The notes beneath the pieces were generated by a model. It made no database searches, was not told the origin of the DNA, and saw only the letters and a list, made by a program, of their open reading frames with translations. From Clostridiales bacterium (GTDB lineage Bacteria; Bacillota; Clostridia; Lachnospirales; Lachnospiraceae): a DNA stretch of 49,231 nucleotides. A program made the translations under genes and the position numbers. The DNA is taken from contig JAJPZY010000106.1 of the NCBI GenBank assembly GCA_021204085.1, positions 1 to 49,231 on the forward strand, read 5' to 3'. Shown piece after piece: positions 42,175 to 49,231 of the stretch; position 1 is the stretch's first letter; each line of letters starts with the position of its first letter.

Positions 42175-43575
42175 ATGGCAGATATGTTTTATGCCAAAGG
42201 TCCCGGGAACAACGGTTATATAAAGAACCTGGAAGTTCTTGATTTTAACCCCTGGAACGGGAAAAGCGGCGCTTTCCAGATGCAGGTTTACAAGACTGCT
42301 GAAGGCAAGTATTATATCTACGGTTCCTGCTTCGGCGGCACCCAGACCGGCGTTCTGATCGCAGATATTACAGACCCGTGCCACACCAGATTCGTAAAGC
42401 ACCTGCAGCTTCTGGATCCGGATGAGTATCCGACGACATCCACCCCGAAGATTCAGGTGGCGGATGATCTTCTGATCTGTGCGATGACCGCGGGTTCCGG
42501 CCCCGGCGCACTGGTAAACCAGAGCGAGCTGATGGATATGAAGTGTCAGGCCGGCATCCAGATCTGGAGCCTGAAAGAGGACCCGGAGAACCCGAAGTAC
42601 CTGGGTTACTGGGACTGCGGCGTTCCGCATTCCATCGGTGTGCATCGTTTTATGTATAACGGTGGCCCTTATGTTTATCTTTCCTGCGAGAGCATGCGTT
42701 TTGAGGGCATGATCATGAGAATCATCGACATCTCCGATCCGACCAATCCTCATGAAGTGGGGAACTGGTGGTCTCCGGAGCAGTTTGTGGACGGCTATTG
42801 CGGCAGGACAGTCGATCACCATGCGGGACATGTTCCGTCCTTCATGGACAAGGGCTGGATGCACGGACCGCCATTCCGCCGCGACGACGGCATTATGTTC
42901 TGCGGTTACTGCGGCGACGGACTTTATGTACTTGATACGACAGATGTTACCCGTCCGAGAGCAATCGGACATCTGGAGTTTATGCCGGCGTTCTGCAGCC
43001 ATCTGGCCGGAGCGCGTACCCATACAGCACTTCCTCTTCCGGGCCGCGATCTTGTGGTGGTGACCAATGAGGGAGAGCGGTTCCAGTTCTTCCCGCCCGG
43101 CTCGATCAAGGAAGCGCAGGCGATGAACAACCTGCACATGGTTGACGTCAGCGATCCGATAAAGCCGACATTGATCGCGGAGTTCCCGTATCCGGAAGTC
43201 CCCGAGGATTTCCCATATCCGAACTTCAATGTAATGAACCTTGGTTGTCAGGGACCGTTCGGACCGCACAACTTGCATGAGCCGATGAGCAATAAGCCCT
43301 GGCTGGAGCAGCGCGGCGACCGCGTATATTGCTGCTACTTTGCAGCAGGTCTCCGTATCTTTGACGTATCTGATCCTTATTATATCAAGGAGCTGGCATA
43401 CTTTATTCCGCCGAATCCGAATAAGGATCCGAAGGATTCCTTCTTCCCGGATCTGCCGGGTCCGCGCAATGCGATGACAGAGGATTGCTGTGTTGACGAC
43501 AGAGGATATATCTACGTAACCTGCTTTGATGACGGTTTCTATGTACTGAAACGCACCGGAGCGGCTGATAATTAA
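42175..43575 (+). CDS. LVIVD-repeat beta-propeller protein of unknown function
   Basis: The 466-residue protein has repeated blade-like units with D-[IV]-[ST]-DP-x-x-P signatures (DITDPCHTRF, DISDPTNPHEV, DTTDVTRPRAI, DVSDPIKPTLI, DVSDPYYIKEL). This is the LVIVD-repeat family, related in fold to selenium-binding/methanethiol oxidase proteins. Histidines conserved in loop-like positions (PHSIGVH, DHHAGH, GPHNLHEP) could form a metal site at the propeller centre. There is no signal peptide, so it is probably cytoplasmic. It is monocistronic with a strong promoter and ribosome site, and its codon bias is as strong as that of the catabolic cluster, suggesting abundance and an enzymatic role. Substrate not known. 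Confidence 0.8.
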   Translation: MADMFYAKGPGNNGYIKNLEVLDFNPWNGKSGAFQMQVYKTAEGKYYIYGSCFGGTQTGVLIADITDPCHTRFVKHLQLLDPDEYPTTSTPKIQVADDLLICAMTAGSGPGALVNQSELMDMKCQAGIQIWSLKEDPENPKYLGYWDCGVPHSIGVHRFMYNGGPYVYLSCESMRFEGMIMRIIDISDPTNPHEVGNWWSPEQFVDGYCGRTVDHHAGHVPSFMDKGWMHGPPFRRDDGIMFCGYCGDGLYVLDTTDVTRPRAIGHLEFMPAFCSHLAGARTHTALPLPGRDLVVVTNEGERFQFFPPGSIKEAQAMNNLHMVDVSDPIKPTLIAEFPYPEVPEDFPYPNFNVMNLGCQGPFGPHNLHEPMSNKPWLEQRGDRVYCCYFAAGLRIFDVSDPYYIKELAYFIPPNPNKDPKDSFFPDLPGPRNAMTEDCCVDDRGYIYVTCFDDGFYVLKRTGAADN

Positions 43576-43637
43576 GGAATTCAGGGGATAAAGGTTTTTA
43601 TGTTGAATCCCTGTGTCAGAAAAGAATTTTGAAAAAA

Positions 43638-43667
43638 CAGAAAACCCCGCGTATGCGGGGTTTTCTG
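43638..43667 (+). terminator. Terminator of the propeller gene
   Basis: CAGAAAACCCCGC and its exact complement form a 13-base stem with a GTAT loop and TTTTCTG tail. Confidence 0.9.
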
Positions 43668-43818
43668 CTGAAAAAGGGAGGTTAAATATATGAAAAATCT
43701 ACAAATAATAGATGAATTGTTTGTCGCCTCCAAAAACGTTGATTGCCTTCTCCTTGTTTTGTAATCTTCCAGGTCGTGATCAGCTGTCCCCGGAGGCATT
43801 TCCTTTGACGGTTTTTAT

Positions 43819-43850
43819 CTTACACATGAAATGTGTACAAATTGTGTAAG
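43819..43850. promoter_or_regulatory. Clustered ACACA half-sites before the GTPase-NYN gene
   Basis: Inner inverted repeat ACACAT/ATGTGT (43822-43836) is nested in an outer one, CTTACACA/TGTGTAAG (43819-43826 with 43843-43850). They overlap the downstream side of a possible promoter, TTGACG (43804-43809) with TGAAAT 17 bases on. The rest of the 324-base gap holds the propeller-gene terminator and nothing else recognised. Confidence 0.5.
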
Positions 43851-43899
43851 GCTTATTAAGATAAAATGAAAGAAAAATGAAAAAAGAGGAAGTTCGTTC

Positions 43900-46749
43900 A
43901 TGAAAAAGAAGATAACGACAGGAATTGTCGCTCATGTAGACGCCGGAAAAACAACGCTTTCGGAGGCCCTTCTTTATCTGGCCGGAAGCATTCGGACATT
44001 GGGAAAAGTGGATAAAAAGGATGCTTTTCTGGATACGAATCAACTGGAACGTGCCAGGGGAATCACGATTTTTTCAAAACAGGCAGGACTTGTATGGAAT
44101 GATACAAAAATCACGCTGCTGGACACTCCGGGACACGTGGATTTCTCCGCGGAAATGGAACGTGTGCTTTCTGTTCTGGATTACGCGATTCTGGTGATCA
44201 GCGGTGCGGATGGCGTTCAGGGGCATACCCGTACTCTCTGGGATTTGTTGAGAACATACGATGTGCCTGTGTTTCTTTTCGTGAATAAAATGGATCAGCC
44301 GGGGACGGATCGCGGGCGGCTGATGGAAGAGTTAAAGACACAGCTGGACAATGCCTGTGTGGATTTTACCGAAGTATTGCCTGCAAAGGGTTCGGACAAC
44401 ATGCGCTCCGATAATTTTACAAAAGGAAAAACAGTTTTCCCGTCAAAGGCGGTTCGGCAGGAGGCGATCGTCTGTGAGGAGTCGGTCATGGAAGATATCG
44501 CGGCCTGTGATGAAACAGTTATGGAGTCTTACTTTGAGACCGGAATGGTGACGGAGACTCAGGTACAAAGATTGATCTGGGATAGAAAACTGTTTCCGTG
44601 TTTTTTCGGATCGGCGCTCAAACTGACGGGTGTGGAAGGGTTCCTGCAGGGATTTGCCCGTTTTTCATTATCAAAAGTATATCCGGCGGATTTTGGCGCG
44701 CGTGTGTTTAAGATTACCCGGGATCCGCAGGGAAACCGTCTGACACATATGAAAATTACCGGAGGGAAACTTAGCGTCAGGGAGGTGCTCTCAAATCGAA
44801 GGCTTGAGTCTGATGCCCGGGAGAACGTCTGGGAGGAAAAAATCAGTCAGATCCGGATTTATAATGGCGATAGGTTTGAGGCAGTGCCGGAAGTTTGTGC
44901 AGGAGAGATCTGTGCGGTGGCCGGCCTTACGAAAACGTATCCCGGACAGGGATTCGGATTTGAATCGGAGACCGGGGCGCCGGTCCTCGAACCGGTGCTT
45001 TCAAGACAGATTCGGTTGCCGGAGGGCGTGGATGCCGGCATTATTCTGCCAAAGCTGCGAATGCTGGAGGAAGAACAGCCGGAGCTTCACATTGTCTGGG
45101 ATGAACGCCTGCAGGAGATTCGGGTGCAGGTGATGGGAGAGGTACAGATTGAAATTTTAAGCAGTCTGATTTCGGAACGTTTTGGTGTTGAAGTTACATT
45201 TGGCCCGGCAAATATTGTGTATAAGGAGACGATTCAAAATACGGTTGAGGGGGTCGGACATTTTGAGCCGCTCCGGCATTATGCGGAAGTTCATCTGCTC
45301 CTGGAGCCTTTGCCGGCGGGAAGCGGATTGGAATTTGCGGCAGATTGCAGTGAAGATATTCTGGATAAGAACTGGCAGCGCCTGGTTTTGACCCATCTGG
45401 GGGAAAAGACACATCGCGGCGTCCTGACCGGTTCCGCCATCACGGATATGCGGATTACGCTTATTGCCGGGCGGGCACATCCAAAGCATACCGAGGGCGG
45501 CGATTTTCGAAAGGCAACCTATCGTGCAGTTCGCCAGGGACTTATGGAGGCTGACAGCCGATTATTGGAGCCCTACTATAATTTCCGCCTGGAGCTTCCG
45601 GAGCAGGCAGTCGGCCGGGCAATGACCGATATTGAGAAAATGCACGGACACTTTGAAGCGCCGGAAAGGGAAGGGGACAACTGTATTCTTACCGGCTATG
45701 CGCCGGTGGTAACCATGCAGGATTATAAGCAGGAGGTCAGCGCTTATACGAAAGGATTCGGACATCTGTCATTTTCACTGCGTGGGTATGAGGTTTGTCA
45801 TAATGAGGAGGACGTTATAGCTGCATGCGGCTATGATCCGGAGGCGGACATTCATAATACGCCGGATTCCGTTTTCTGCGCCCATGGTTCCGGATTTATA
45901 GTACCGTGGTATGAGGTCAGGAAGTATATGCACGTGGAGAGCCCGCTGTCTGCCCATTCGGTTTCTCCGCAGCAGGAGGCCGATCAGGCAAAGCGTCAGG
46001 CGCGCACGGTGTCAGACGTTTGGTTAGGAACCGAGGAAGTAGATGCTATCTTGGAACAGGCGACACATGCGAATCGTGGAAAAAGCTCTGCATCTCGGAA
46101 AGGTGTAGTCAGACGAAGCCGGTCGGACAGATCCGGAGATCCGTTAAGCAAATCATTCCGCAGGGAGGAAAACGACCGCCCTGCTGTTGAATCTACGGAT
46201 GTGAATGGAGCGAATCTTTCAAAAAGAAAGTTCTCCGGCCGCGAAAAGGCAAAAGAAGAATATCTCCTCGTGGATGGTTACAACATCATCTATGCCTGGG
46301 ATGACTTAAACGAGCTGGCGCGCATCAACATGGACGGCGCCAGAGGAAAGTTGCTGGATGAACTCTGCAGTTATCAGGCCATGAAGGGCGTCAACCTGAT
46401 CGTCGTATTCGATGCGTATCGGGTCGCAGGACACACCACCGAGTGTCTGGATTACCATAACATCCATGTGGTGTATACAAAAGAAGCAGAGACCGCCGAC
46501 CAGTATATTGAAAAATTCGCGCACACAAACGCAAAAAAATACGCGGTCACCGTGGCAACCTCCGACGGTCTCGAACAGATCATCATCCGCGGGGAGGGCT
46601 GCCGGCTGTTCTCCGCGAGAGACCTGAAGGAAGATGTAGAGCGGACGAAAGAGTTAGTACGAGAGTTATATACAGATAACAGCATTTCCGGACGCAGTGA
46701 CGAATTTCGAAACGCGGTAGTAGAAGCAGTACGAAAAATAAGCCAGTAG
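43900..46749 (+). CDS. TetM-like translational GTPase fused to a Rae1/YacP-type NYN ribonuclease domain
   Basis: The 949-residue protein begins with an EF-G/TetM-type GTPase: G1 AHVDAGKTT (11-19), RGITI (53-57), DTPGH (75-79), NKMD (129-132), then domains II-V to about 690. The domain IV tip reads AHPKHTEGGDFRK instead of the tetracycline-protection YSPVST pattern. A basic, serine-rich linker (about 705-785) leads to a NYN/PIN-like domain (788-949) resembling B. subtilis Rae1, with acidic residues Asp792 (VDGYNII), Asp838 (VFDAYR), Asp867 (ETADQYIE) and Asp889 (ATSDGLE). Rae1 cleaves mRNA in the ribosomal A site. The fusion suggests a factor that binds stalled ribosomes and cuts message. Drug resistance is not supported. 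Confidence 0.9.
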   Translation: MKKKITTGIVAHVDAGKTTLSEALLYLAGSIRTLGKVDKKDAFLDTNQLERARGITIFSKQAGLVWNDTKITLLDTPGHVDFSAEMERVLSVLDYAILVISGADGVQGHTRTLWDLLRTYDVPVFLFVNKMDQPGTDRGRLMEELKTQLDNACVDFTEVLPAKGSDNMRSDNFTKGKTVFPSKAVRQEAIVCEESVMEDIAACDETVMESYFETGMVTETQVQRLIWDRKLFPCFFGSALKLTGVEGFLQGFARFSLSKVYPADFGARVFKITRDPQGNRLTHMKITGGKLSVREVLSNRRLESDARENVWEEKISQIRIYNGDRFEAVPEVCAGEICAVAGLTKTYPGQGFGFESETGAPVLEPVLSRQIRLPEGVDAGIILPKLRMLEEEQPELHIVWDERLQEIRVQVMGEVQIEILSSLISERFGVEVTFGPANIVYKETIQNTVEGVGHFEPLRHYAEVHLLLEPLPAGSGLEFAADCSEDILDKNWQRLVLTHLGEKTHRGVLTGSAITDMRITLIAGRAHPKHTEGGDFRKATYRAVRQGLMEADSRLLEPYYNFRLELPEQAVGRAMTDIEKMHGHFEAPEREGDNCILTGYAPVVTMQDYKQEVSAYTKGFGHLSFSLRGYEVCHNEEDVIAACGYDPEADIHNTPDSVFCAHGSGFIVPWYEVRKYMHVESPLSAHSVSPQQEADQAKRQARTVSDVWLGTEEVDAILEQATHANRGKSSASRKGVVRRSRSDRSGDPLSKSFRREENDRPAVESTDVNGANLSKRKFSGREKAKEEYLLVDGYNIIYAWDDLNELARINMDGARGKLLDELCSYQAMKGVNLIVVFDAYRVAGHTTECLDYHNIHVVYTKEAETADQYIEKFAHTNAKKYAVTVATSDGLEQIIIRGEGCRLFSARDLKEDVERTKELVRELYTDNSISGRSDEFRNAVVEAVRKISQ

Positions 46750-46828
46750 CCTGATTTACACGTATCCTATTCCTGACAAACGGTCTCATCCGTCCAAAAA
46801 GGAAAATGCAGGAACTTTCAATTTCCGC

Positions 46829-46857
46829 TTGCAAAATCCGAAGAAATGGTATATGAT
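46829..46857 (+). promoter_or_regulatory. lon promoter
   Basis: TTGCAA (46829-46834) and TATGAT (46852-46857) are exactly 17 bases apart. Confidence 0.8.
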
Positions 46858-46864
46858 ACGTTTA

Positions 46865-46891
46865 CTAGCACTCAAACGACTAGATTGCTAA
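46865..46891. promoter_or_regulatory. CIRCE element (HrcA operator) before lon
   Basis: CTAGCACTC, nine bases, GATTGCTAA matches the CIRCE consensus TTAGCACTC-N9-GAGTGCTAA at 16 of 18 positions. It lies just after the predicted transcription start of lon and before AGGAGGA. Confidence 0.85.
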
Positions 46892-46908
46892 CAATCAGGA
46901 GGAATGAT

Positions 46909-49203
46909 ATGATCGTTTTACCTACTTATGATATGCTGCTTTTGCCGGGAGTAAATTTCTATTTTAAACGAGATGTGATCGCCTCCATGGCAGCCGGAGA
47001 TTTTCCCGACGGAGAAGACGTCTTATTTTTGATCCAGAAGGAAAACAAACAGAAGCCGGAGCTGTCGCCGGAGGATTTTTATGAAAAAGGGCTGATCGGT
47101 AAAGTTCAAAATACGGATGATGAGGGAAATGTCAGTATTCGCGTGATGAATCGAGTAGTTATTACAGATATTGAAATGGAAGACGGAATGATTACTGCAT
47201 CCGCCACAATTTCACCGCTTGTCGAGGATTTGAATGAAGAGGAACGCAGGCAGATTTACCGTGAGACGCGCGGAAGGCTGTTGAAGTTTGTTCAGTCTTT
47301 CCAGTGGGGCGCGGTAGCCCGCTCATTTATTCAGCATTGGCATTCACTGCAGGAGATTATCTGCGCGCTTTCATCTTATATGAATCTGTCGCCGGAGGAT
47401 AAATATGCATTTGTTAATATCAGTTCTCAGCGTGAAGAGGCAGAGATGATCCGGCATTCGATTTTTGAATTCCTGGAGCTGATGAAGGTCAGCGGGGAAG
47501 CGGCGACTGCCCAGCAGGAGACAAATGAAAAGGCTTATCGGGAAGCGGCGCTGAAAAAACAGATTTCGTTTTTACAGCAGGAACTGGACGAAATGCATCC
47601 GGAAAATATTTCTGACGTGCGTAAGTTTGAGAAAAAAATTGAAGAAGCCGGGATGAATCCGGAGGCAAAAGCTGAGGCTCAGAAAGTTCTGAACCGTATG
47701 AAGCAGGAGGGGAAGGACAGCCATGAGTACGGCATGCTTTATGATTACCTGGATTTCATCACTTCTCTGAAGTGGGAGAAGGCAGAGCCTCAGGAGATTG
47801 ACCTGAGTGAAGCGGAAGAGATTCTGGATGAGGATCATTATGGCCTGGAGAAAGTCAAGGAGCGCATCATTCAGCAGATTGCGGTGATGGCGCTGAAGAA
47901 GCAGCAGTCAGGGTCGATTTTGCTGTTTGTCGGCGCACCCGGTACAGGAAAGACCAGCATCGGCCAGAGCATTGCCCGTGCATTGCACCGGGAATATGTT
48001 CGGATCAGTCTGGGTGGCATCCGGGATGAGGCGGAGATTCGAGGGCATCGCAGAACTTATATCGGCGCCATGCCCGGGCGAATTATGGAGGGCGTAAAGC
48101 GCAGCGGCGCTTCCAATCCGGTGATCGTCCTGGATGAGGTGGATAAGCTGGCGCGGGAGTACAACGGTGATCCGGCCAGCGCACTGCTGGAGGTTCTGGA
48201 TCCGGAGCAGAATTTCAGTTTTACGGACCATTATATGAACGTGCCGTATGATCTTTCGGATGTGCTTTTTGTGTGCACTGCAAACGCGACAGATACCATA
48301 CCGGAGCCGCTGTTGAACCGGATGGAAGTCATTCAGTTTCCCGGTTATACTGAGACAGAGAAGTTCCATATCGCGAGAAAGCACCTGCTTCCGAAGGCGA
48401 TGGAAAGCATGGGAATTAAGAAATCTTCCCTGAAGGTGACGGATGAGGCAATACATAAGATAATTGCTGAATATACAGCGGAATCCGGTGTTCGGGGCTT
48501 AAAAAAGCAGCTGGATGTTCTCTGCAGGCATGCGGCCGTGATGCTTGTCCGCGGAGATCAGAAGAGCATTACCGTCGGTGTGAAGAAAGTACCGGAATTT
48601 TTAAACGGACATGGCATCCGTCACGATAAGCGGATGAAAAAAGCTCCTTCGGGCGTTGTGACCGGGCTGGCCTGGACAAGAGCCGGAGGAGAGATTCTCT
48701 TTATTGAGACTTCGGCGACTGACGGAAGCGGAAAGCTCAATGTGACGGGACAGCTGGGAGATGTCATGAAAGAGTCCATTCAGATTGCGATGACGCTGGT
48801 TCGCTCTATGTTTCCGCGTGAGACAAAGAAATGGGAAAAACAGAATATTCATGTTCATGTACCGGCGGGCGCTGTTCCCAAGGATGGCCCTTCCGCGGGT
48901 ATTACGATTACAACAGCCCTTGTTTCACTGGCTCTGAGAAAGTCAGTTCCCACAGACGTGGCTATGACGGGAGAGATTTCCCTCCGCGGCGGTGTGATGC
49001 CGATCGGCGGACTTCCGGAAAAGCTGATGGCGGCACAGCGTGCCGGGATTCGTCGGGTGTTTATTCCCTTTGATAATAAGGAAGATCTGGACGATGTTGC
49101 AGAGGAAGTAAAAACCGACCTGGAGATCATTCCTGTGAAACGGGTGGAAGAGGTGCTGAAAGCGACGGGGCTTACTGAGGAGTGTGTGAATTTATTTCTG
49201 TAA
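46909..49203 (+). CDS. lon: ATP-dependent protease Lon
   Basis: The 764-residue protease has an N-terminal substrate-recognition domain, a coiled coil (about 215-270), the AAA+ module with Walker A GAPGTGKTS (342-350) and VIVLDEVDKL, and the protease domain with Ser662 (PKDGPSAG) and Lys705. The N-terminal region is divergent from typical Lon, but the length is normal. ATG 46909 follows AGGAGGA. The CIRCE element indicates HrcA-controlled heat-shock expression. It follows the GTPase-NYN gene by 159 bases, both plausibly acting on failed translation. Confidence 0.97.
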   Translation: MIVLPTYDMLLLPGVNFYFKRDVIASMAAGDFPDGEDVLFLIQKENKQKPELSPEDFYEKGLIGKVQNTDDEGNVSIRVMNRVVITDIEMEDGMITASATISPLVEDLNEEERRQIYRETRGRLLKFVQSFQWGAVARSFIQHWHSLQEIICALSSYMNLSPEDKYAFVNISSQREEAEMIRHSIFEFLELMKVSGEAATAQQETNEKAYREAALKKQISFLQQELDEMHPENISDVRKFEKKIEEAGMNPEAKAEAQKVLNRMKQEGKDSHEYGMLYDYLDFITSLKWEKAEPQEIDLSEAEEILDEDHYGLEKVKERIIQQIAVMALKKQQSGSILLFVGAPGTGKTSIGQSIARALHREYVRISLGGIRDEAEIRGHRRTYIGAMPGRIMEGVKRSGASNPVIVLDEVDKLAREYNGDPASALLEVLDPEQNFSFTDHYMNVPYDLSDVLFVCTANATDTIPEPLLNRMEVIQFPGYTETEKFHIARKHLLPKAMESMGIKKSSLKVTDEAIHKIIAEYTAESGVRGLKKQLDVLCRHAAVMLVRGDQKSITVGVKKVPEFLNGHGIRHDKRMKKAPSGVVTGLAWTRAGGEILFIETSATDGSGKLNVTGQLGDVMKESIQIAMTLVRSMFPRETKKWEKQNIHVHVPAGAVPKDGPSAGITITTALVSLALRKSVPTDVAMTGEISLRGGVMPIGGLPEKLMAAQRAGIRRVFIPFDNKEDLDDVAEEVKTDLEIIPVKRVEEVLKATGLTEECVNLFL

Positions 49204-49231
49204 ATATATCAGATCTTCTATGATAAGTTGA

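Noticed and set aside
43900-46749. Tetracycline resistance gene of the tetM class
   Set aside because: The GTPase half is similar, but the domain IV tip motif of protection proteins is replaced and a nuclease domain is attached; there is no transposon context.
1-49231. CRISPR array, prophage, insertion sequence or tRNA genes
   Set aside because: No regularly spaced direct repeats with unique spacers, no transposase or phage protein, and no cloverleaf with a CCA-like end was found on reading both strands; a tRNA scan was not run.

Overview
The window looks like a chromosomal segment of an anaerobic, endospore-forming Clostridia, most likely Lachnospiraceae or a close relative. It carries the sporulation genes spoIVA, spoIIP and gpr, a spore-germination-type GerMN lipoprotein, an [FeFe]-hydrogenase, butyrate-type enzymes, and the Firmicutes gene order comEC-holA-rpsT-gpr-spoIIP-lepA-hemW. 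No transposase, prophage, CRISPR array, tRNA or rRNA was recognised. All conclusions come from reading the sequence; no database search was run.

Region 1 (1-6450) is a catabolic island: a divergent small cupin, then a short-chain dehydrogenase, a PF04199 cyclase-family metal hydrolase, a BKACE/DUF849 beta-keto acid cleavage enzyme, a tiny zinc ribbon, a GntR regulator, a phosphate acyltransferase (Ptb-like) and a convergent HxlR-type regulator. A second piece at 18198-20732 adds a 3-hydroxyacyl-CoA-dehydrogenase-like protein with an unusual active-site neighbourhood and an AtoE-type short-chain fatty acid/acetoacetate carrier whose frame is broken by one base. Together these have every enzyme class needed for anaerobic phloroglucinol breakdown: phloroglucinol to dihydrophloroglucinol to 3-hydroxy-5-oxohexanoate to triacetate to acetoacetate plus acetoacetyl-CoA. 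A 25-base motif is shared between the upstream side of the first catabolic promoter and the hxlR upstream region, which ties the HxlR protein to this regulon.

Region 2 (6670-17969) holds spoIVA, punA, mtaD, rnhA, alaS and a two-gene [FeFe]-hydrogenase operon. The hydrogenase partner fuses a NuoF-type iron-sulfur domain to a GltD-like FAD/NADPH module and could couple H2 to NADPH, the reductant expected for the first catabolic step. Region 3 (20862-28063) holds rpsU, argG with a highly folded leader, a GNAT, argJ-argB-argD and a YdcZ-type transporter with a structured leader.

Region 4 (28356-42079) holds a ComEA-like lipoprotein, a response regulator, a histidine kinase and a GerMN lipoprotein (an arrangement like actinobacterial MtrA-MtrB-LpqB), comEC, holA (start codon inside a perfect 28-bp palindrome), rpsT, gpr, spoIIP, lepA and hemW. 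Region 5 (42103-49203) holds a highly biased LVIVD-type beta-propeller protein, a TetM-like translational GTPase fused to a Rae1/YacP-type NYN ribonuclease domain, and lon preceded by a CIRCE element.

Several intergenic gaps carry members of a mosaic, inverted-repeat element family. In two of these the arms differ in sequence but remain self-complementary around a shared 21-base core. The strongest leads for new biology are the GTPase-NYN fusion next to heat-shock-type lon, the HxlR-linked phloroglucinol regulon with its hydrogenase, and the covarying repeat family.
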